From: JAJPXC01 sp964520525
Lineage (GTDB): Bacteria > Bacteroidota > Bacteroidia > Bacteroidales > Muribaculaceae
Assembly: GCA_964520525.1 (NCBI GenBank)
Contig: CAZFNR010000007.1
Coordinates: 1-64,000 of the forward strand
Direction of reading: 5' to 3'
DNA: 64,000 nucleotides
Part shown: positions 1 through 10,694 of the stretch, piece after piece
Layout of the letters: each line of letters begins with the position of its first letter
How positions within the stretch are numbered: position 1 is the stretch's first letter
The notes under the pieces: generated by a model
The model's input: the letters and a program-made list of their open reading frames with translations, nothing else
Database searches by the model: none
What the model was told of the DNA's origin: nothing
Made by a program: the position numbers and the translations under genes

Positions 1-2705
<2,705 letters not shown>

Positions 2706-2776
2706 CGGATTGTTTTGGGTTAAGTTATTTTTAAAGTTCTAATATCAGTTAACAAAGCATAATCAAGAGAGATGTG

Positions 2777-2811
2777 CAAATATAAGTCATAAAAGTGATA
2801 TAATGAGCAAT
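2777..2811 (-). promoter_or_regulatory. Probable ppdK promoter (-7 TATATTTG)
   Basis: On the minus strand TATATTTG (plus 2777-2784) matches the Bacteroidota -7 consensus TAnnTTTG exactly. A weak -33 candidate ATTG lies at 2808-2811, with a spacer of 23 nt, somewhat longer than usual. It would give a 5' leader of about 65 nt before the ppdK ATG. Confidence 0.5.
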
Positions 2812-2840
2812 CGTAGCGAAAAAAATCCACAAAAGATGTT

Positions 2841-2848
2841 TAACTTTG
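2841..2848 (+). promoter_or_regulatory. Probable rlmD promoter -7 box (TAACTTTG)
   Basis: TAACTTTG matches TAnnTTTG and lies 42 nt upstream of the rlmD GTG start. No clear TTTG is found at the -33 distance. It is divergent from the ppdK promoter, so the 184-bp gap holds two back-to-back promoters. Confidence 0.5.
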
Positions 2849-2889
2849 CATCATCGAAACAATATATCTTAAAAATTTAAAATTGTTGC

Positions 2890-4323
2890 GTGAGTAGAAA
2901 ACGTAAAGAATTACCCCTGATTCAGGCGGTTGAGATAACAGATGTCGCGGCTGAAGGCAACAGCATAGCACGTGTCAATGATATGGTGGTGTTCATACCG
3001 TTTGGCGCCCCCGGTGATGTGGCCGATGTGAAACTTGATAAGAAAAAGAGGAGTTATGCTGAGGGGCATATCGTCAACTTGGTATCGCCATCGACCTTAA
3101 GGGTTGAGCCGAAGTGTGAGCATTTCGGGATTTGTGGCGGTTGTCGATGGCAACATTTGCCCTATGAGTTTCAGTTGCGTTGTAAACGTCAGCAAGTTGA
3201 GGATGCTATGCGCCGCATAGCCAAGATAGAAATCCCTGAAATTAAGCCCGCACTGGGATCAAATGAAATCTGGGAATATCGCAACAAAATGGAATATACC
3301 TTCTCCAATAAGTTATGGCTAACGCGTGAACAGCTACAGAGTGGGGTGGAGTTCCCCGACCGCAATGCTGCCGGATTCCATATCCCAGGCGCTTTTGACA
3401 AAGTGCTCGACATCAACCGTTGCCATTTGCAAGATAACTTCTCTAATCGATTGAGATTATTTATTAAAGAATACGGGAAGAATAACGGATTGTCATTCTA
3501 TGACCTGAGGGCTAACAGCGGACTTTTGCGCACGCTGATGGTGAGAATTGCGTCAACGGGGCAGATAATGGCAGTGATGTCGTTTGGTGCCGACGAGCCA
3601 GGCTCTATCAAGGCGTTGCTTGATGCCGTCAGAGAAAAGTTTCCCGAAATCACGTCATTGCTTTATGTCATTAATCTTAAAGTCAACGATACAATAGGAG
3701 ATCAAGAAATATTACTCCATTCAGGACTCCCGTTTATTGAGGAGGAAATGGAAGGTCTGAGGTTCAGAGTAGGGCCGAAATCGTTCTACCAGACTAACTC
3801 GCGTCAAGCATATGAGTTGTACAAGGTCGCACGCGAACAGGCCGCACTTACAGGCAATGAGCTTGTGTATGATCTTTACACCGGCACCGGCACTATTGCC
3901 AATTTCGTTGCACGTTCATGTCGTAAGGTAATTGGCATAGAGTATGTACCTGAAGCCATAGCAGACGCCAAGGTCAACTCAGAGATTAACGGTATTGGCA
4001 ACACGGTGTTCTATGCGGGCGATATGAAGGATGTGTTAACACGCGAATTTGTTGCAGAACATGGCCGTCCTGATGTTATGATTGTCGATCCACCAAGAGC
4101 CGGGATGCACACCGATGTCATCGACGTGATTCTCGACACGGCACCGCATCGCATAGTTTATGTAAGTTGTAATCCGGCCACCCAGGCTCGCGATTTAGCA
4201 TTGCTCGATGTCAAATATAAGGTTGTTAATATCCAGCCGGTTGATATGTTTCCTCACACTCAGCACGTTGAAAATGTTGCTACGTTAGAAATAAGAGGCA
4301 CTCAAGAGTGTCCGGCTGAATGA
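2890..4323 (+). CDS. rlmD: 23S rRNA (uracil-5-)-methyltransferase RlmD/RumA family
   Basis: SAM-dependent m5U methyltransferase of 23S rRNA, 477 residues. An N-terminal TRAM domain (about residues 10-70) precedes an iron-sulfur cysteine set CEHFGICGGC, with a fourth Cys in NRCHL; then come the Rossmann SAM-binding motif DLYTGTGT (about 327-334), DPPRAG, and the nucleophile in VSCNPATQ (Cys427). The start is GTG at 2890; no in-frame ATG nearby fits the family N terminus better. The exact target (U1939, U747 or both) cannot be decided from sequence, since RlmD, RlmC and RlmCD are similar. The stop is followed by the structured gap at 4330-4680. Confidence 0.92.
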   Translation: MSRKRKELPLIQAVEITDVAAEGNSIARVNDMVVFIPFGAPGDVADVKLDKKKRSYAEGHIVNLVSPSTLRVEPKCEHFGICGGCRWQHLPYEFQLRCKRQQVEDAMRRIAKIEIPEIKPALGSNEIWEYRNKMEYTFSNKLWLTREQLQSGVEFPDRNAAGFHIPGAFDKVLDINRCHLQDNFSNRLRLFIKEYGKNNGLSFYDLRANSGLLRTLMVRIASTGQIMAVMSFGADEPGSIKALLDAVREKFPEITSLLYVINLKVNDTIGDQEILLHSGLPFIEEEMEGLRFRVGPKSFYQTNSRQAYELYKVAREQAALTGNELVYDLYTGTGTIANFVARSCRKVIGIEYVPEAIADAKVNSEINGIGNTVFYAGDMKDVLTREFVAEHGRPDVMIVDPPRAGMHTDVIDVILDTAPHRIVYVSCNPATQARDLALLDVKYKVVNIQPVDMFPHTQHVENVATLEIRGTQECPAE

Positions 4324-4329
4324 ATATTC

Positions 4330-4680
4330 ACAAGGCAATTTGATTATTTGGAATAATCAAGTCCAAACTGTTGAAATTCATTAGACTTATGGTAGTCTAT
4401 AACATTAATAATCTCCACTATGTAAATGGTTTAACCGACGGATTCAATGATTATGCGGAACAACTAACAAATTAATATGTCGGAGAGCTGCCGATGCAGG
4501 AATGAGGAGGAATCCTGCCAATTAACAAATCAGGATATCATCCTGATAAATTGACGTTAGAGCGATACCATCGAGCTAATGGTACAGTTATAAGATGTTG
4601 AACAGGATTCGGTAGACTGATGGTGGCAAAAACGTGGTCAACGTTAAAACGGCCAAGAAGCTAAACTATAAAATAAAGTT
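4330..4680 (+). ncRNA. Candidate structured RNA or leader, unknown family
   Basis: This 366-bp gap between two plus-strand genes holds no plausible ORF but an unusual density of perfect short helices: 4340-4348/4352-4360 (9 bp, 3-nt loop), 4382-4387/4394-4399 (6 bp), 4435-4439/4479-4483 (5 bp plus a G-U), 4496-4501/4513-4518 (6 bp), 4529-4536/4540-4547 (8 bp, 3-nt loop), 4566-4571/4579-4584 (6 bp), and 4624-4627/4652-4655 enclosing 4631-4635/4641-4645. CAGGATT at 4603-4609 can also pair with AATCCTG at 4511-4517, so alternative folds are possible. It lacks tmRNA, RNase P and SRP signatures. It may be an independent sRNA or the 5' leader of the thioesterase gene; the strand is inferred from its neighbours. 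Confidence 0.4.
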
Positions 4681-4689
4681 GTTAGAATA

Positions 4690-5073
4690 ATGGAACTCGG
4701 AATAAAAGAGGGTATCTTATTGGCTGATAGATTTGTAGTAAGAGCCGATATGTCGGCCAAATCAGTTGGGTCAGGCGACCTTGAAGTGCTTGCCACGCCG
4801 ACATTGATTGCCATGCTCGAAAATGTCGCTATGCGAGTTGTTGCCGACTTGTTGCCAGAGGGCTCAACAACAGTTGGCGGGTATGTCGAATTGTCACACC
4901 TTAAACCTACTCCGGTCGGAGCCGAAGTTATTGTCGAAGCTCGATTAGAGAAGGTAATGGAGCGTAAATTGCACTTTAAATTGATAGCTACTGAAGGTGG
5001 GACGACCATCGGTGATGGCACTCATATCAGGTTCATTGTCGACCGACTGAAATTTATTGGCAAAATGTCATAG
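4690..5073 (+). CDS. FlK-like hotdog acyl-CoA thioesterase
   Basis: Cytosolic single hotdog-fold thioesterase, 127 residues, of the fluoroacetyl-CoA thioesterase (FlK)/TTHA0967 type. Thr36, Glu44 and His70 have exactly the spacing (8 and 26 residues) of the FlK triad Thr42/Glu50/His76; the signature TPTLIAMLEN is followed by SHLKPTPVG and GTHIRF. The substrate is unknown; in this lineage a general short acyl-CoA is more likely than fluoroacetyl-CoA (inference). The start ATG follows an A-rich stretch and the structured gap. The stop overlaps the convergent CYTH gene by 6 bp (5068-5073), so the two mRNAs have complementary 3' ends. Confidence 0.82.
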   Translation: MELGIKEGILLADRFVVRADMSAKSVGSGDLEVLATPTLIAMLENVAMRVVADLLPEGSTTVGGYVELSHLKPTPVGAEVIVEARLEKVMERKLHFKLIATEGGTTIGDGTHIRFIVDRLKFIGKMS

Positions 5074-5508
5074 GCTTGAGTTATAGAAAACCTGATTACC
5101 AGTCACTTCCTCTCCTACAAAGTGAGGTAACTCAATTTTTTCGTTTTCGTTATCAAGTTCAATTTCTGCTATAGTTGCAGTTCCCGAGGGTTTAGAAAAT
5201 TCATCTATCTCCCACATTTTGCCGGCATAATCTATGATCCATCTCGTTTTTTCGATTATGTTTCCTTCGCAAATTTCAAGCATTTCTTTGGCATCATTGA
5301 TAGGTATCGGATATTCCCATTCATGTCGGGTCGCATTGACAGTAACGCTTTTGACCGTTATTCTCGCATGGTCATCTATTATGCGGATTCTGACAGTGGC
5401 GTCTTTGCGGCGCGACAGGTAACCTTGAGAGATATGATGCTTTCGCAAAGCGAGCTTCTTATAAGATTCGTCGTTGACGAGAAACTTTCGTTCTATTTCC
5501 AGAGCCAT
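5068..5508 (-). CDS. CYTH-domain protein (triphosphate tunnel metalloenzyme)
   Basis: Small cytosolic protein of 146 residues that is one CYTH domain. The N-terminal metal-binding signature EIERKFLV (ExExK, residues 4-8) is intact, followed by basic strands RRKDATVRIRI, then WEIDEFSKP and EIELDNENE, which supply tunnel acidic residues. Family members hydrolyse inorganic triphosphate or nucleoside triphosphates, or bind adenylate-type substrates; the activity here cannot be assigned. It is convergent with and overlaps the thioesterase gene by 6 bp, and diverges from the DUF5686 gene through a shared palindromic promoter at 5551-5568. Confidence 0.88.
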   Translation of the reverse strand: MALEIERKFLVNDESYKKLALRKHHISQGYLSRRKDATVRIRIIDDHARITVKSVTVNATRHEWEYPIPINDAKEMLEICEGNIIEKTRWIIDYAGKMWEIDEFSKPSGTATIAEIELDNENEKIELPHFVGEEVTGNQVFYNSSL

Positions 5509-5550
5509 TGGTAATCTGTTTATTGATGTCGATTATTACGGTAATAATGT

Positions 5551-5568
5551 TTAACTTTGCAAAGTTAA
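5551..5568. promoter_or_regulatory. Palindromic divergent promoter, TAACTTTG on both strands
   Basis: TTAACTTTGCAAAGTTAA is a perfect 18-bp palindrome. It contains a TAACTTTG -7 box on the plus strand (5552-5559, for the DUF5686 gene) and an identical one on the minus strand (5560-5567, for the CYTH gene). The two boxes abut. Neither strand has a clear TTTG at the usual -33 distance. The boxes lie about 50 nt from each start codon. Confidence 0.6.
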
Positions 5569-5610
5569 CAGAAATCAATGAAGTGGTTTCTTCATTAGGC
5601 TTACAATTTG

Positions 5611-8196
5611 GTGAAAAGATTTATAATAAATATCTTAATCGCTTTATTTGTTACAATCGGTTCGGTAAATAGTAGAGCGGCTGACTGCAGCATTGCCGGA
5701 GATGCCGAGCATTTATCGACCGTGAGGGTGCGAATTGCCGTTACCGATAGTCTTAGCGGGCAACCTATTCCGTATGTCGCCGTTATGCTTCAAGGCAACC
5801 AGGGAGGGGTGTTGGCCAACGAAAAAGGCTTGGCCACAGTGTTTGTGAATCCGTCGGCTCGCAATGTTATAGAAGTGCAGACCATGGGGTACTCGACAAA
5901 AATCGTTGAGATACCAAAAGGGAAAAAGTCAATCAGTGTAGCTCTTGCTCCAACCGGAGTGAAACTGAAAGAGGTGGTTGTGAAACGAACCAAAGAAAAA
6001 TATTCAAAGAAAAACAATCCGGCTGTCAGGTTTGCAGAGTCAATAAAAAGAGCTCGTGATTTAACTGATCCTCGCCGTCATGACAATTACAATTATGACA
6101 AGTATGAGCGCATCACTATGGCGATAAATCAGTTTGACGAGGGCAAGCGGGAGAATTGGTTATTTAATAAGTTTCCATTCTTGAATGAGCACGTCGACAC
6201 TTCCGAGGTGTCAGGACAGCCTATATTAAATCTGTCCGTTAGAGAGAAAACGTCGCAAGTGTCATATCGTCGTGACCCGGAATCTGAAAAAGAGTATGTG
6301 ACAGGGCGACGTCATGAAGGTATTGATGACTTGATGTCAAATCAAGAGAATGTTCAGAAAGCATTGGAAGATGTTTTCAGAGAGGTTGATTTGTATCAGA
6401 ATGACATAACCATTTTGCAGAATCGCTTTGTCAGCCCATTGTCGAGGATTGCGACTGACTTTTACAAATTCTATCTGACCGATACAGTTGATGTCGAAAG
6501 TGAGCGTTGTATAGTGTTGAGTTTCGCTCCTCATAATCCACAAGCATTTGGATTCATAGGACGTGTTTATGTACCTGAAGGAGACTCGACCATGTTTATT
6601 AAGAAAGTTGAGATGAACGTGCCTCGCGACATAAATCTCAATTTCATACAAAAAATGTACATCAACCAGCAGTTTGAACGTGCGTCAGATGGCTCGCGCC
6701 TAAAAACAAAGGACGACATGATAGTCGAAGTCTTGATTCTGCCGGGTACTCCTGGTTTGTATTTCCGTCGCAATACCGCCTACCGCAACCATAATTTCGA
6801 GTTAACCGACCGTCAGGCTCTATTTGATAAGCCCGAAAACACAATCGTGGATTCTGCCGCCGATCTGCGAGATGAAACATTCTGGGCATCGGAACGCCAG
6901 TTTGATATATCCGATAACGAACTCCGGGTGGGGTCGATGATGGAACGTTTGAGGTCTGTGCCCGTTTATTACTGGAGCGAACGGACTTTGAAGCTGTTGA
7001 TGTCAGGATATATCCACACAGGCAAGAAAAGCCCTGTTGACATAGGCCCGATAGGTAAATTTCTCAGTGGGAACTCAATCGAGGGATTCCGTATGCAATT
7101 GGGGGGATTGACCACAGCAAGCTTAAGTAAGCGCTGGTTTGCGAGAGGTTATGCGGCATATGGGTTCACGGATAAGCGTTTTAAATATTCAGGTGAGTTG
7201 GAGTATTCTTTTATTGATAAGAAATACCATGCCCGCGAGTTCCCGATAAAGTCGATAAAGATGCGTCATTCCTATGATGTCGATGAGATAGGGCAGGGGT
7301 CGTCATATTACTCCAATATGGATATGATTTTTTCCTCGTTCACACGTATGGACAACAACCAGATGACATATAAACGTGAATCGGAACTTGAATATGTGCT
7401 TGAGCTTGCAAACCATTTTTCAATCGAGACGGGTATGAAATACACAAGGCAGGAGGCAACCGCACTTATGCCTTTTATCACCGGCGATGGGCGCAGCTAT
7501 TGGAAATATGATCAAGCGACTTTCAATGTTAAGTTGCGTTATGCACCGGGTGAGAAATTCTATCAAGGCAAGAGTGAGCGTCAACCTATTAACATGGATG
7601 CGCCTGTGTTTACTCTCAGCCATAGTTTCGGGCCGATGAACTTCCTTGGAAGTCAGTGGACAATTAACAAGACCGAGGCGAGTGTATTCAAACGCTTTTG
7701 GTTTTCAGCCTTCGGATATGCCGATATCGTTGTCAAAGGAGGTCACGTCTGGAATCAAGCACCATATCCCAATCTGTTAATTCCGACGGCCAACATCACT
7801 TATCTCATCCAACCAGAGACATTTGCATTGCTCAATCCGCTTGAGTTTATAACCGACACTTACGGAATATGGGATTTAACATATTGGGCCAATGGGGCGA
7901 TTTTCAATTACATACCATTTTTGAAAAAATTAAAATTGCGTGAGGTCATATCGTTTAGGGGAGTTGTGGGACATCTCAGTATGAAAAACGACCCAAAGTT
8001 CCATAATAATCTGTACAGATTCCCTGAGATTTCAAACACACAACGACTTGGCTCGACCCCTTATATGGAGGTCGCTGTGGGTCTTGATAACGTTTTCCGC
8101 ATATTCCGTGTTGATTATGTGTGGAGACTCACTTACCGAGATGCACCAGGCATAGACCGAACCGGCTTGAGGATGTCACTCCATTTCACATTCTGA
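5611..8196 (+). CDS. DUF5686 outer-membrane protein with CarboxypepD_reg-like domain
   Basis: Outer-membrane protein of about 861 residues, typical of Bacteroidota. A signal peptide (KRFIINILIALFVTIGSV, then cleavage near RAA) is followed by a carboxypeptidase-regulatory-like/TonB-associated beta-sandwich (about residues 35-115: VRVRIAVTDSLSGQPIPY, KEVVVKR), a periplasmic region, and a long C-terminal beta-barrel with alternating aromatic strands ending in the barrel signature LHFTF. No SusC-type plug domain is visible. The start is GTG at 5611; a TTG at 5608 would add one residue, and the ATG at 5578 is cut off by a stop. Function is unknown; it resembles OMPs produced from single-gene loci rather than SusC/D pairs. 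Confidence 0.88.
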   Translation: MKRFIINILIALFVTIGSVNSRAADCSIAGDAEHLSTVRVRIAVTDSLSGQPIPYVAVMLQGNQGGVLANEKGLATVFVNPSARNVIEVQTMGYSTKIVEIPKGKKSISVALAPTGVKLKEVVVKRTKEKYSKKNNPAVRFAESIKRARDLTDPRRHDNYNYDKYERITMAINQFDEGKRENWLFNKFPFLNEHVDTSEVSGQPILNLSVREKTSQVSYRRDPESEKEYVTGRRHEGIDDLMSNQENVQKALEDVFREVDLYQNDITILQNRFVSPLSRIATDFYKFYLTDTVDVESERCIVLSFAPHNPQAFGFIGRVYVPEGDSTMFIKKVEMNVPRDINLNFIQKMYINQQFERASDGSRLKTKDDMIVEVLILPGTPGLYFRRNTAYRNHNFELTDRQALFDKPENTIVDSAADLRDETFWASERQFDISDNELRVGSMMERLRSVPVYYWSERTLKLLMSGYIHTGKKSPVDIGPIGKFLSGNSIEGFRMQLGGLTTASLSKRWFARGYAAYGFTDKRFKYSGELEYSFIDKKYHAREFPIKSIKMRHSYDVDEIGQGSSYYSNMDMIFSSFTRMDNNQMTYKRESELEYVLELANHFSIETGMKYTRQEATALMPFITGDGRSYWKYDQATFNVKLRYAPGEKFYQGKSERQPINMDAPVFTLSHSFGPMNFLGSQWTINKTEASVFKRFWFSAFGYADIVVKGGHVWNQAPYPNLLIPTANITYLIQPETFALLNPLEFITDTYGIWDLTYWANGAIFNYIPFLKKLKLREVISFRGVVGHLSMKNDPKFHNNLYRFPEISNTQRLGSTPYMEVAVGLDNVFRIFRVDYVWRLTYRDAPGIDRTGLRMSLHFTF

Positions 8197-8210
8197 TTAC
8201 TTTTTAGAAT

Positions 8211-8240
8211 AAAAAAGTCCCGGGGCGCAAACCCCGGGAC
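8211..8240 (-). terminator. Intrinsic terminator of the EF-G paralogue gene
   Basis: Perfect 9-bp GC stem GTCCCGGGG (8217-8225) / CCCCGGGAC (8232-8240) with a 6-nt loop. On the minus strand it is followed by six T residues (plus 8211-8216), 30 bp after the stop at 8269. The plus side has no T run, so it serves the minus-strand gene. Confidence 0.9.
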
Positions 8241-8268
8241 GTGACTAAAGCATATATTACAACGAGGA

Positions 8269-10425
8269 TTATTCCTCGGCGTTCTTCTCAGCATACTCTT
8301 TGAGTAGTTTCTCCTGCACATCGCTCGGTACGAGTTCATAAGATGCGAATTTCATAGTAAACGATGAGCGTCCGCCGGTGATGGAGCTAAGAGCGGTTGA
8401 GTAGGATGACATCTCTTTCAAAGGCACCTTGGCTGAAAGTTTCTCAAAGCCGTTTTCACTTGACATACCCATTATTATCGCGCGCCGTCCCTGAAGGTCG
8501 CTCATCACGTCACCCATCACGTCGGCAGGCACCATGACATCCACGTCATAGACAGGTTCGAGAATCTTGGGATTGGCATTACGGAACGCTTCGCTGAAAG
8601 CATTGCGGCCTGCCAGACGGAATGATATTTCATTTGAATCAACCGGGTGCATTTTACCGTCGTAGATACATACACGGACATCACGGGCATATGAGCCAGT
8701 GAGCGGACCTTGTTCCATGCGGTCCATCAGGCCTTTTACTATCGCTGGGATGAAACGTGCGTCAATAGCACCTCCAACGATACAATTATGAACCACAAGC
8801 TTGCCGCCCCAATCCAACGGTATCTCCTGAGTGTCACGAACATTCATTTTAAACTCTTGGTTGCCGAAACGATATGTATCGGGTGCGGGCATCCCCTCGG
8901 TATATGGTTCTATAATCAGATGAACCTCGCCAAATTGTCCGGCACCTCCTGATTGTTTCTTGTGGCGGTAGTCGGCGCGTGACGCCTTTGTAATAGTCTC
9001 GCGGTATGGAATCTTTGGTTCTTCAAAGATAATAGGAAGTTTGTCGTTATTTTCCACTCGCCATTTGAGCGTGCGCAGGTGGAATTCGCCTTGTCCTGAA
9101 AGAATAGTTTGTTTCAGCTCTTTAGATTGCTCCACTTGCCATGTCGGGTCTTCCTCATGCATACGGGTGAGAATCGCACTGAGTTTTTCTGCGTCACTTT
9201 CAGTGACCGGACGTATCGCACGCTGATATTTAGGCGCAGGGAACTTGATAAAGTCAAAAGCGATTTCACAGCCTTTCTCGTCAAGAGTGTTGCCTGTGCG
9301 GGCATCTTTAAGCTTTACTGCCGCGCCGATGTCACCGGCACAGATTGCATCGACAGGTGTTTTGATTTGACCGCATACACAATAAATCTGCGCCAAGCGT
9401 TCCTTGCCTCCGCGTGTAACGTTTTCAAGGTCAGCACCGACTTTTAAAGTTCCGGACATTACTTTAAAGTAGCTCACTTCACCGATGTGTGGCTCAACAG
9501 TAGTCTTGAACATGAAGATACTTAACGGTCCGTTTGGGTCTGGTTTCACGGTTTTGCCCGTTGTGTCGACCGGGGCCGGCATATCGTTGACAAAGGGAAC
9601 GACATTGCCAAGGAATTCCATCATGCGCCGTACACCCATATCTTTCAATGCGCTCACACAGAAAACAGGGAATATCGAGCGGTCAATCAAGCCTTTTCGT
9701 ATGCCTTCGCGCATCTCGTCTTCAGTCAAGTGACCCTGGTCAAAGAATTTTTCCATAAGAGTCTCGTCGTTTTCAGCTGCTGCTTCGACGAGCTGCTGGT
9801 GCATTTCTTGGGCGCGCTCCATCTGGTCGGCAGGAATCTCCTCGATTGTAGGCACACCACCATCAGGTCCCCACGAGTATTTTTTCATGAGGAGCACGTC
9901 GATCATGGCATTGAAGCCTGGACCGGCATTGATGGGATATTGGATAGGCACCACCTTGGGTCCGAAAATCTCGCGCATTTGTTCAAGCACGTTGTCATAA
10001 TCGGCTTTTTCACCATCGAGTTGGTTCATAGCGAAAATAACCGGTTTTTTGAGCGATGCTGTTGTGCGGAATATATTCTGAGTGCCGACTTCAACGCCAT
10101 ATTGAGCGTCTATGAGAATAACACCGGTGTCGGTTACATTGAGCGCGGTAATAGCATTACCGACAAAGTCGTCTGATCCCGGGCAGTCAATAACGTTGAG
10201 CTTCTTACCAAGGAACTCGGCATAGAAAACGGTTGAAAACACAGAGTAGCCATACTCTTTTTCAACCGGGAAATAGTCGCTGACGGTGTTCTTGCCGTCG
10301 ATGGTGCCGCGGCGTTTTATAACTCCACACTCGTAAAGCATTGCTTCAGCGAGTGTGGTTTTTCCCGAGCCTTTGCTACCAAGCAAAGCTATGTTTTTGA
10401 TTTCGTTGGTCTGATAAACCTTCAT
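8269..10425 (-). CDS. EF-G-like translation factor (EF-G2) with altered GTPase site
   Basis: Ribosomal translocase paralogue of 718 residues with the full EF-G domain order: G domain (1-280), domain II, III, the domain IV signature near GGAGQFGEVH, and V. The P loop GSKGSGKT (16-23) is intact, but the G3 motif is DCPGSDDF (80-87), where classical EF-G has DTPGHVDF: the catalytic His is Ser84. G4 is NQLD rather than NKxD, and switch I reads EKEYGYSV rather than ERGITI. A Bacteroides EF-G paralogue without GTPase activity has been reported to support translation under starvation and in the gut; this is probably its orthologue (inference). It stands alone, away from str-operon genes, with its own terminator. 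Confidence 0.9.
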   Translation of the reverse strand: MKVYQTNEIKNIALLGSKGSGKTTLAEAMLYECGVIKRRGTIDGKNTVSDYFPVEKEYGYSVFSTVFYAEFLGKKLNVIDCPGSDDFVGNAITALNVTDTGVILIDAQYGVEVGTQNIFRTTASLKKPVIFAMNQLDGEKADYDNVLEQMREIFGPKVVPIQYPINAGPGFNAMIDVLLMKKYSWGPDGGVPTIEEIPADQMERAQEMHQQLVEAAAENDETLMEKFFDQGHLTEDEMREGIRKGLIDRSIFPVFCVSALKDMGVRRMMEFLGNVVPFVNDMPAPVDTTGKTVKPDPNGPLSIFMFKTTVEPHIGEVSYFKVMSGTLKVGADLENVTRGGKERLAQIYCVCGQIKTPVDAICAGDIGAAVKLKDARTGNTLDEKGCEIAFDFIKFPAPKYQRAIRPVTESDAEKLSAILTRMHEEDPTWQVEQSKELKQTILSGQGEFHLRTLKWRVENNDKLPIIFEEPKIPYRETITKASRADYRHKKQSGGAGQFGEVHLIIEPYTEGMPAPDTYRFGNQEFKMNVRDTQEIPLDWGGKLVVHNCIVGGAIDARFIPAIVKGLMDRMEQGPLTGSYARDVRVCIYDGKMHPVDSNEISFRLAGRNAFSEAFRNANPKILEPVYDVDVMVPADVMGDVMSDLQGRRAIIMGMSSENGFEKLSAKVPLKEMSSYSTALSSITGGRSSFTMKFASYELVPSDVQEKLLKEYAEKNAEE

Positions 10426-10478
10426 GCTATTATAGATTTAAAATAAGTTAAACTGGTTTAGACTTATAATTGAGGGCG

Positions 10479-10509
10479 CAAAATAGGAAGTTTTTGTCAG
10501 AAATGCAAC
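10479..10509 (-). promoter_or_regulatory. Possible promoter of the EF-G paralogue gene
   Basis: On the minus strand GTTG (plus 10506-10509) is followed after 20 nt by TATTTTG (plus 10479-10485), one base shorter than TAnnTTTG. The implied leader is about 45 nt. Spacing is right but both boxes are imperfect. Confidence 0.35.
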
Positions 10510-10601
10510 TTTTGGCTATATGTTGCATAACATGGTTTTTTAAAACAATTTTTGAAGTGTATAATTTTGACGCTTATTTTCACGATGTAGTAGGATTTGC
10601 G

Positions 10602-10609
10602 TAACTTTG
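10602..10609 (+). promoter_or_regulatory. Probable lon promoter -7 box (TAACTTTG)
   Basis: TAACTTTG fits TAnnTTTG. A TTTT stretch at about 10577-10580, 21 nt upstream, could serve as a degenerate -33 element. The implied leader is about 80 nt before the lon ATG at 10695. No heat-shock operator was recognised in the 269-bp divergent gap. Confidence 0.45.
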
Positions 10610-10694
10610 GCATAAAATTTGCATATCGACAAGTAGTAATATTAATTTGTTATTCTGCAGAGAGTAACGAATATGTAATTTTTAGACTGTAACA

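Noticed and set aside
4324..4689. tmRNA, RNase P RNA or SRP RNA
   Set aside because: No tRNA-like ends or GGTTCGA-type arm, no GAGGAAAGTCC, no SRP GGAA/AGCAG loop; the region is hairpin-rich but fits none of these.
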